Origin: Gautieria morchelliformis
Taxonomy: Eukaryota; Basidiomycota; Agaricomycetes; Gomphales; Gomphaceae
Assembly (NCBI GenBank): GCA_015179125.1
Contig: WHVA01000171.1
Coordinates: 124,001 to 188,000 of the forward strand
Length of the DNA stretch: 64,000 bases
Direction: 5' to 3'
Shown here: piece by piece, positions 55,608 through 64,000 of the stretch
Layout: each line of letters begins with the position of its first letter
Position numbering within the stretch: position 1 is the stretch's first letter
The notes under the pieces: generated by a model
Database searches by the model: none
Told to the model about the DNA's origin: nothing
What the model saw: only the letters and a program-made list of their open reading frames with translations
Made by a program: the position numbers and the translations under genes

Positions 55608-58600
55608 TCAGCAGTCCTCCGGCCTCCGCACGAGCTGAGGGCTGTGTTGACCCCATTCGTGCGACAAACAAGGTTAAACTCAACGTATCCGCTCTTTCGT
55701 CCTCCGACTCCCTCTCTGTTCCGCTCACTTCCGACACCATTTCCGTACCCCCGTTTACAGCATTGATCGACTCCGGTTCGACTCATTGTTTCCTCAATTC
55801 CGACTTTGTTTTGAAACATAAACTTCCGACCCGCAACATTCCGACTATTCCGCTCCGCCTTTTCGATGGGTCTTCCAACACGGCAATTTCCCAAGTCATG
55901 GACCTGTCTATCCGTTTTGCTACTGGGGACAACCATGAAGTTACGTTTTATGTTACTCGGCTAGATGCTAGCTGTTCCGTTGTACTAGGACACAATTGGC
56001 TCACCCGATATAATCCGTCGATTAACTGGGCATTGGGTCAAATACAGTTCCGTACCCCAGATCAACTTCCGTCTATTCTGATGTCATCCGCAAAGGTGGT
56101 TCAGGCCTCTTCTGCAACTCCGCTTGTGGATTCAGTTCCGCACTCCGGTCCCACTTTAGCACCTCCGCCCCTCGAAGCTCCTCGAATTGTGCTTGTTTCC
56201 ACCACCGCTTTCCGCGTATTGCAATGGCAAGAAGATACGACCATTTTCCAGCTTCATCTTTCCGATTCGGCTTCAGTCAAGGCTCGTTCCGCCTCGACTT
56301 CCGCTCCCATCGACATGGGCTCAGTTCCGGAAGAATATCGTGACTTCCCGGACGTGTTCAATAAGGCCAAAGCCGATAAACCTGCTGAACATCGACCTTA
56401 CAATATGAAGATAGATTTGGAAGAAGCATCTCCACCCCTTGGACCGATCTACTCCCTTTCACAAAGTGGACTCCAGACTCTCCGAGAGTTCGTCGATGAA
56501 CATCTCAACATGGGCTTTATCCGCCCCTCGCTGTCTCCGCACGGCGCTCCGGTCCTTTTCGTCAAAAAGAAGGATGGATCTCTCCGCCTCTGCGTCGATT
56601 TCTGCAGACTCAATGCCCTCACCAAGAAGGACAAATATCCGCTTCCACGCATTTCCAATCTCCTCGACACTCCCCGCAGGGTGAAGATCTACACCAAAAT
56701 CAACCTTCGGCATGCTTATCACCTTGTCCGCATCCGGGAAGGTGACGAGTGGAAAACCACTTTCCACACCTGCTACGGTGCTTTTGAGTGGGTTGTCATG
56801 CCTTTGGCCTAACCAATGCTCCCGCTGCTTTTCAGCGCTTTATGAACAACATATTCTCCGACCTCCTTGACGTATGCGTTCTAGTCTACATTGACGACAT
56901 CCTCATTTATTCCGACACACCGGAGAAACATCGGGAACATGTCCGCGAAGTACTCCGCTGGCTACGCAAACATCATCTCTACGCAAAAGCAGAGAAATGC
57001 GAATGGCATCGCGACACGGTTGAATACCTCGGCTTCATCCTCTCCCCTATGGGTCTTACCATGGCAGAGGACAAAGTCAAGGCAATTCAGGAATGGCCGG
57101 AACCCCGACGTGTTAAGGATGTGCAGTCTTTCCTCGGCTTCGCCAACTTTTACCGGCGTTTCATTTATAATTTTTCCGACATTACTGTTCCGCTCACTCA
57201 TCTCACCAGGAAGGGTGCCCCATGGAATTTCACTCCGGAATGCCGTTCCGCATTTGAAGCCCTCAAATCGGCCTTCACTACGGCTCCCATACTCGGTTTC
57301 TGGATTTCCTGATGCCCAACTTGTACTTGAAACTGACGCTTCCGACTATGCACTAGCCGCAATCCTTTCCATCATTTCCCCCAACAACGGAGAAATTCAT
57401 CCGATCGCCTTTCATTCCCACACCTTTTCCACCCCGGAACTCAACTACGACGTCCACGATAAGGAACTACTTGCAATCTTCGAAGCCTTCAAAATTTGGC
57501 AACACTACCTCGAAGGTCCAACCTATCTGACCGACGTTGTAACGGATCATAAAAACCTTGAGTATTTCGCGACTACTAAGATTTTGACTTGCCATCAAGT
57601 CCGCTGGTCTGAATATCTCTCACAGTTTAACATGGTGATCCGCTTCCGCCCCGGAAAGCTCGGAGCAAAACCCGATGTGCTCACTAGACGTTGGGACGTC
57701 TACCCAAAAGAGGGAAGTAGCGACTATGCCAGTGTTAATCTGCACAATTTCCGCCCAGTATTCTCCACTGAGCAACTGGCATCGTCCCTGCGTGCCACAG
57801 CATTGCAGTTTCCGCTACTCCACGCCTCAATCATTATGGACACTGAGTCTCTCCATTCCGACATCCGTTCCGCACTTCATTCCGCCCCCATCTCCGCAAC
57901 CCACCTCGATGACCCAACCAGTCCTGGATGGTCCCTCGATTCCGACGGATTTCTACCGTACAAGTCCCAGATTTACGTTCCGGATACCAACGATCTACGA
58001 CTTTGCATGCTCCAGCAAAGCCACGATCACCCGCTCTCAGGACACCAAGGCCAGAACAAAACCCTCGACATAATCCGACATACCTACACTTGGCCCCTTC
58101 TCTGCATGATGGTCCAAGACTATTGCAAGTCATGCACCACCTGTATGCGTGCCAAGCCCCAACATCACAAACCCTACGGCCTTCTGAAACAACTTCCAAT
58201 CCTGGAACAACCATGGAATTCAATATCCATGGATTTCATTGAGAAACTTCCTAAGTCATCTGGCTATGATACCATTCTAGTGATCGTTGACCGCCTTACA
58301 AAGCAGTCCATCTTCATTCCCACCTACGACACCATCACTTCCACCCAGCTCACACAACTCTTTGTGCTCCACGTCTTTTCCAAGCACGGAATTCCTTCCC
58401 ATGTGACTTCCGACCGTGGATCAGAATTCGTGTCCTCCTTTTTCCACACGCTCGGCAAGGCTCTCGACATGAAACTCCACTTCACTTCTGGTTATCATCC
58501 CGAAGGAGACGGACAAACGGAACGTACTAATCAGACCCTTGAGCAGTATCTCCGCGTCTATTGCAACTACCAACACAGCAATTGGTCCGACCTCCTTCTG

Positions 58601-59308
58601 CTCACGAAATTTGCTTACAACAATGCGCCTTCCACCACCACCGGAATCTCACCCTTTTATGCCAACAAGGGCTACCACCCGAATCTCACCATCCACCCTG
58701 AACGCGACCTCGCCTCTGCAAGAGCCCGAGATTTCGTTGTGGAACTTGACGACCTTCACCAGCACCTCCAAGAGATCATATCCGCTGCCCAGAAGAGATA
58801 CCAAACTTCCGCCGATCGGAAACATCTTCCGCAACCGGCATTCGAGATAGGCGACAAAGTCTTTGTCAAAGCTGAAAACTTCTGCACCACTCGCCCCTTG
58901 AAGAAGCTCTCTGACAAATACCTTGGTCCTTACAAGATCATCGCTAAGGCCGGCAGTCATTCTTTCACTCTCAGACTTCCTGACAATATGCGCGCAGTAC
59001 ATCTGGTATTCCACATCTCCATGCTTGAGCCAGCAGTTCCGAATACAATTCTGAATCGAGAACAACCTCTGCCTCCACCAGTCATCGTCGACGGAGAACT
59101 GGAATACAAGATCTTGGAGATTCTCAACTCAAAGCTCGACAGAGGATACCGCTGCCAACTCCAGTACCTAGTCAAGTGGGCAGGCTATGAAAACACTGAC
59201 GAAGAGACCTCGTGGATTTCCACCATGGAACTAGACCACACCTCTGACCTCGTCTCTGATGTTCACAAGTCATATCCTGATAAACCTGGCCCCATTTCCG
59301 CGCCTTAG
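55598..59308 (+). pseudogene. pol: A2 Pol (PR-RT-RNaseH-IN-chromodomain), two single-base indels
   Basis: Protease D-S-G reads LIDSGSTHCFLNSDF. The RT has LRLCVDFCRLNALTKKDKYP and VYIDDILIYSD. RNase H begins LVLETDASDYALAAILSIIS. The integrase has HDHPLSGHQGQN with CKSCTTCMRAK (HHCC zinc site), SMDFIEKLPKSSGYDTILVI, SDRGSEFVSSF and GYHPEGDGQTERTNQ (DDE). The chromodomain is QLQYLVKWAGYENTDEETSW. One T is missing at about 56804 (MPFGLTN becomes MPLA-stop) and one T is extra at about 57306 (before DAQLVLETD), leaving the intervening RT core in another frame. From 57307 to the stop at 59308 the frame is clean. The breaks are few, so inactivation looks recent. Confidence 0.9.
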
Positions 59309-59365
59309 TCAATTCCGACCTTATTTCTGATACCCATTGTTTTCTTACAGTTCTCAAGTCATATG

Positions 59366-61192
59366 TCAAATATTAATCTTCCGATACGCTATTTTCCGAC
59401 ACTTCAAGAAATTAATTACAAGACCCTTCGACACGTACTCCTCCCTCATCATTTCCCCCTCGCCCTCGCCCTCGTTCTCCGCTTCCGGACCCTCTTCCGC
59501 ATGCCCTACCTCCACGTTCACCAGCTCGGTCTCCACCCTCGTTTCCGCCCTTTCGCTCGGACCCGCTTCCGCCCCATTCTCCTGCTCCTGCATCCGCAGC
59601 TCCATTCGTTCCCGGAGCATGTTGTTCCGCCACTGGTACTCCCGCTTAAACTGCTCTAACACCCCCAACACGATGGTCATCTGGTTCTGGAGCGACAACA
59701 ATTGTTGAGCCTGAACCACCGCCATCTCCGCAAGAAGGTTCCGGATCCCGCGTTGGGTTTTCCGGATACCCCTCAACGAATCGGCAATGTCGAACAACGG
59801 CGACACCATGCTGAAGCGGTTGAGTACCGCTGTGTCCGAATTTCCGGTCACTGGAAATCCTTCCGCCGCCTTTTTGCCGCTCGGTCCCGGTTTCGACTTA
59901 GGGGTTTTGGGCCCCTCGGTCTCGACCTTTCGCCTTTTCCGCTCTACCCTTGTGGAACACCCATCCACGACACAGCGCCTTTTCTTGTCGCGGCACCGTT
60001 CACAGGCCGTTTCCCGCGGATTTTCTGACCACACACATTCCAAGCCCTTGACCTCGCACGTGTCGCAAGGGGGTTTCTCCTCTTCACCATCCCTCGTTTT
60101 CCGTTTCCGCGTTGCAGGATTCTCCGGTCCCAATTCCCACAAATCTACCATCCTAACCATAGATCATGCAGGATCGACCCATTAGACCAAGAGTCCATGC
60201 AGGGTAACATGTATACAGGTCCCAAGGCGTGTTTTCTTACATAGGTACCTACAGAGATTTGACTTTACAAGCACACGCAAGCTTCGAAACTATTTTAACG
60301 GAGAACCCAATTAAGAAATTATACTCCGGTGAACAATCAGAATCAGTATTGGTACAGGAAGTGTAGCAATAGAGATTTAACTGAACACGTGTAGTTCTCA
60401 GATTGTGCAATACTTTGTGAGGTCAAAGAATGTTATTAGGCGTCCAAGGGTCCAGATACTTTAAGGGGGAAAGCTATCTAGAGTCTTAGGACCGCGGGTC
60501 GAGTGAATTAAAGACAACAATAATCCCCAAGACGTGAAAAGATAGTTCTGTGCTTGAACTCTTCCTCAGTTCTACCCACCCGAGCAAAATCAGTATCATT
60601 AGGACAAGGTACGAGAACTATCACATGACAGAGGGACAGTCGGTCTCAGAGTATATGTTCTTCCTGGCCTGCTGAAATTCGTCTGCCCTCCATTTCCGCT
60701 CCGCCACAAGGTTCAGCACGGGGACGACGTCCCTTTGCTTCCCCTTCCCCTCAGGGGACGGCGTGCTCTCCGCGGTGCTTTCCGATTCCACCTCGGATTC
60801 GGATTCAACAATTTTCTGGCAGTTTTCCTGTCAGCCTCGGAATTACGCACACAACATTTCCGACTCACCCGTTGCTTTCCCGCCTTTTCCGCCGCGGCCT
60901 TGTCCTCTGCAGCTTTTTTGGCCGCGTCCCGTTTCCGCTGTTCCTCGCGGAGGCGCGACTCCTCCTCGCGGCGTTTACGGTCCCGTTCCTCCTTCTCCTT
61001 CCACTCCTGGTCCCGACGCTCCTGTTCCTTGTGCTCCTTCTCCCTGCGCTCCTCCTCCAGCCGTTCCTTCTCTTTCCATGCAGCTTCCTCGGCCGCTTGC
61101 TTTTCCGCCAGCTTCTTCTGTGCAAGAAGATCGTCGAAATATTTCTGCATTTCGGCACTGGACATCTTTGAGAGATCAGGTTGGGAGTTCAT
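59366..61192 (-). pseudogene. A2 copy of the antisense zinc-cluster gene, interrupted
   Basis: Same position and opposite-strand orientation as in A1. Exon 1 starts at 61192 (MNSQPDLSKMSSAEMQKYFD) with the charged coiled coil. A GTGAGT donor and exon 2 (STAESTPSPEGKGKQRDVVP) follow. At FQQARK the gene is split by about 0.5 kb of foreign DNA. It resumes at about 60160 with LWELGPENPATRKRKTRDGE and the cluster at 60067-59972, again C-x2-C-x6-C-x10-C-x2-C-x6-C. The original stop TAG has become TAC, extending the tail by about 20 residues. All six cysteines, the spacing and the basic tail are identical in kind to A1, although the gene is broken. Confidence 0.82.
60157..60675. mobile_element. Insertion splitting the A2 antisense gene
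   Basis: The first about 95 bp (60165-60251) match family B LTR sequence (compare 41045-41130: GCAGGATC, GTTTTCTTAC, TAGGTACCT). The remainder is unassigned AT-rich DNA. I could not fix a target-site duplication. Confidence 0.6.
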
Positions 61193-61311
61193 GGTGGCTA
61201 GGATAAAGACGTGTTTGCTTCCCGCCTATCTTTTGAACTCCGACGCGTTTGTTCACAGGTCACATGATCCGACCTGTGGTCTCTCGGGGCTCGACCTTAG
61301 AAGGGAGATGC

Positions 61312-61961
61312 TGTTACGACCGTTCATTTCCGACTTCTGACATTCAGTTCCGCAACACTTTCTGCCCCTCCAATATTTCCGACATTCCGCCCATTGTTCT
61401 ATTCCCTTGTTCTTTCGACTCTATTACTCGGACCCACCAGACCCACCTCACCGTTCATCAAGACCATATGTCCGGCCCTCCTTGTGTTTCGTTGTCAGAT
61501 ATGTTTTCCCGACCCCTTGTTCTTTGCCATTGTTTTACCTTACCCTGAACCCCCCTTGTAGTCCCATTGTTCCCAATTAGTTAGTTCCCACGCATTGTCT
61601 ACTCGACTTCCGCTTCCCCCGGAATTTGCTTAGTACCATCCCATTACCTGTTGTCTCAGCTCTTTGTATAAAAGCCTGTCATGTATGTCTGTTATTCTGC
61701 AATCAGATAATCGCCTTCGATACTTGATTTCTTTTGCTCCATCTCCTGTTCTTAGCACAGTGAGTCTAGCAAGACCTCCGTCTCTCTGCCTTCCGTCTTC
61801 CGCCTTCCGCCTCAAGTTCCAACCAACCTTCAGTTCAGTACTTTCCGACTTCCGACTCCTTTCCGAAATACTTAGGACGATAGTTCATTGGGGGTGCAAC
61901 CTATAAGTTGAAGCCGCTGTCCTTTCCAGTTCCGACTTAGCGGAAATCTCGATACGTAACA
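61312..61961 (+). repeat. A2 3' LTR (650 bp)
   Basis: TGTTACGACC...GATACGTAACA, preceded by the purine tract AGAAGGGAGATGC (61299-61311). The TATA box and AATCAGATAAT are conserved here as in the 5' LTR. Differences from the 5' LTR include a duplicated TTCCGTCTTCCGCC-like stretch. Confidence 0.92.
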
Positions 61962-62875
61962 TATCACCCATGTCGCTTTCATAGTAGAGGGATAAGCAGT
62001 CTGCTACTTTGTTCTCAATGCCGTCAATGTGGACAGTGTTGTAATTGAAATGGGATAGGAACTCCCAACACTGGACCTGTCTGTCAGACAGGTTCTTCTG
62101 GGTCTCAAAGTACTCAAGACCCTTCTGGTCTGTGACTAGGGTGAATTTTCACCCTAGGAGTTTGTCCTCCCATTTCATGAGGGCTTCGAGCACGGCAATG
62201 GTTTCGTGCTCGTGTGTTCTGTAGTGTTGCTGCGCAACAGTGCAATTCTTTGACAAGAAGCCAGCTGGTCGACAGGTTCTCCAATCTGGTCCCTGGCTGT
62301 AAACAGCTCTGACACCAGACTTTGAACTGTCGGTAATGACCCATATCAAGTCCGTGTTCCATGCATCGATTGGATGCAGGATCGGGGATTTGCAGGCTAA
62401 TGCCCTTATGATTTGGAAGCATTTATCCAGCAATGGCATCAATTCAAATGGACAGTTGTTGTGCACACATCCCAATAAAGGGTGGTGTATGCACTGATGT
62501 CTGGCATGTAGTGTGCCAGGGATTGGATGAGGCTGAGGAACCTCTGTACATTGTTAAACATAGGAGGCCTCCTCCACACACGGATGCATTGCATTTTATC
62601 GCCATCCATGTGAACTCCTTGGCCATCTATGTCGAAGACTATGCGGATATGTTCCTCATGTTCTTGTCTTGAGTGCGAGAAGATGAATATATCGTCCAGG
62701 TATACATGGCCAAAGCAACCTATGCAGTCGTGGAATATCGACATCATGAGACATTGAAATGTCAATGGGGCGTTGCAATCACCCATCTGTATCACTTGGC
62801 TCCTAAACATGCCAAGGATCATCACAAAGGCTATCTTTGGGACATCTGATAACATCCTGATCGGGGAAGGGCATT
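61962..62875 (-). pseudogene. pol: Family B-like RT/RNase H fragment
   Basis: Minus-strand pieces read VIQMGDCNAPLTFQCLMMSI, CIGCFGHVYLDDIFIFSHSR (YLDD in place of YIDD/YVDD), VCGGG/RRPPMFNNVQRFLS, HYMPDISAYTTLYWD and DTDLIWVITDSSKSGVRAVY (RNase H D-x-S). They end PAGFLSKNCTVAQQHYRTHE-HETIAVLEALMKWED. Several frame changes. The fragment sits directly inside a complete family B LTR. Primer site, gag, protease and early RT have been deleted between them. Confidence 0.8.
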
Positions 62876-63877
62876 TGTCAAGATTGGTTTTTAGGCGTTA
62901 ATATCATGTATTAGTGAACACAGCGAATGCCCGAATAACCTGTGCAAATAAGTATGCCATTCGGTGAATAGGTGAACCAACAAATGTCCACAAGATAAGA
63001 GGGTTTCCCAAACTGAGCTTGCCCTATCTACAGTCGTAGCAAAATAGCCCGTGGCACTTGATGATGTAACGTACAAGGTGTCATGGAAGGGCTGTCTAAG
63101 TTGCGACAATCCCTTCGCTGACAGCACAGAAAATAGTTCCAAGGTTAAGGTAATGAAGATGGAGTATGAGAACTCACCAGTGATGCCTAAGTCCTCTTCT
63201 GGTCGAAGATAGAAATCTCCAGGAGAAAGCTCAAGACGATGATCATGACGAGGTCAAGTTTGCACAAGATGGACGATGTATGATAATTGAACTGGAGAAT
63301 ATACATGCGAATGTAAACTACTTAAATCGAATGCTCGCAAGGTATCAGCGAATAGGAAAGAGGCCATCGTGAGTCAGGGTTGGATAGGGGTGCGCAGTCA
63401 TGATACTAAGTAGATGGAATAAACATACAATAGAGTGAGGGAAGAGTGCGAATATGAAATGACAGAGAGTAAAGGTGGCGAAGGCACTTATGTACGAAAC
63501 CATGTCTTGGGACCCGCATACATGCTACCCTGCACGGACTCTTCATCTACTGGGTTGATCCCACACGACCTACGGAAGGGATGTCCCGCGAACACTTTTT
63601 GGCCATATGAACACCCAAAGGGGTTGGATTGAGAAGACGATGGAGTTAGTGATGAACAATCACGCCGGGTAAATGGTGTCGATCGTATTTGATGGCGTGC
63701 CTGCTGGCGAAATGTGCGAGCAGCAAATAGCGGTTCGGAGAATGGGGCGAACAGCGAATAGAGTGGATGTAGAGGAGGAGTGGTCGAAGTGGGGAACGAA
63801 GCCGAGCGAAGGTGGAGGAGGTATGGCGAAAAGGGAAATGGGGATACCGAGGTGCAGGAAATACACAAGTCATGACA
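62876..63877 (-). repeat. Family B LTR, complete, reverse orientation (1002 bp)
   Basis: Bounded by TGTCAAG (62876) and CATGACA (63877). The RNA-start complement ATAATTGAACT is at 63283-63293. Homologous throughout to 40801-41765. Confidence 0.85.
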
Positions 63878-64000
63878 ATCTGATCATAGGAACACCCTCG
63901 AAAGAGGGTTGAGCAGAGGTGATAGGACCAGTGATGATCCACCAAGTTGGTCCAAAAACGTTGATCTACGTTGATGGCGTGGCTATGGCGAGTGGCGCAA
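63878..64000 (-). repeat. Further family B LTR-derived fragment at window edge
   Basis: CATAGGAACACCC... through GATGGCGTG...GGCGA resembles the internal LTR segment at 63604-63710 and 2632-2740, so another degraded copy starts here. Confidence 0.5.

Noticed and set aside
40801..61961. Reading family A as inserted into family B by simple nested transposition
   Set aside because: Family B on the two sides is in opposite orientation, represents different parts of the element, and the bases flanking the composite (ACTTC and TATCA) do not form a duplication.

Overview
This is a eukaryotic, almost certainly basidiomycete (Agaricomycetes, mushroom-type) genomic window. The genes carry many short (about 50-60 bp) GT-AG introns. 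The gene families are typical of that class: a multi-intron P450, an F-box-like gene, arrays of fungal 42-residue TPRs, and DUF7330-like and DUF7137-like proteins. The mobile elements are Plavaka/Tnp2, Helitron, Tc1 and chromodomain Ty3/gypsy types. No rRNA, tRNA or CRISPR was found.

Layout. 1-2.9 kb: broken mobile elements. 3.1-7.05 kb: a decaying array of about 25 TPRs (minus strand), split by a 0.77-kb insertion. 7.6-8.7 kb: F-box-like pseudogene. 11.2-21.3 kb: the only gene-like island, with a 12-exon cytochrome P450, an NmrA-like pseudogene, a Nudix hydrolase, a DUF7330-like protein, and an amidase arranged divergently with a DUF7137-like membrane protein. 21.3-40.8 kb: transposon graveyard, with a GC-rich host-gene fragment caught between direct repeats, a DDE transposase, a HeLo-like domain ORF, a Tc1-like transposase, a chromovirus fragment, a CACTG-ended fold-back MITE, an unrecognised spliced gene and a dead Helitron helicase. 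40.8-64 kb: nested LTR retrotransposons.

The right third holds two Ty3/gypsy families. Family A is present as two near-complete copies, A1 (45525-53620, minus) and A2 (53621-61961, plus), head to head. Family B has LTRs of about 1 kb starting TGTCA and ending TGACA. It is seen at 40801-45524 (+), 61962-63877 (-) and as LTR pieces at 2105, 32672 and 60157. Both families carry a primer site that is an 11-nt perfect complement of a sequence 33-34 nt downstream of an LTR TATA box. This is the Tf1/sushi self-priming arrangement, and I found it independently in each family.

The most interesting signal is in family A. Between pol and the 3' LTR, on the strand opposite gag-pol, lies a spliced gene. 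In A1 it is intact: two exons, a 55-bp phase-0 intron, 424 residues. It encodes a charged coiled coil followed by C-x2-C-x6-C-x10-C-x2-C-x6-C, the spacing of fungal Zn2Cys6 DNA-binding clusters. The same element is saturated, on one strand, with CGGAA; CGG is the half-site such clusters recognise. A retrotransposon with its own antisense zinc-cluster regulator and self-encoded binding sites is a testable hypothesis.
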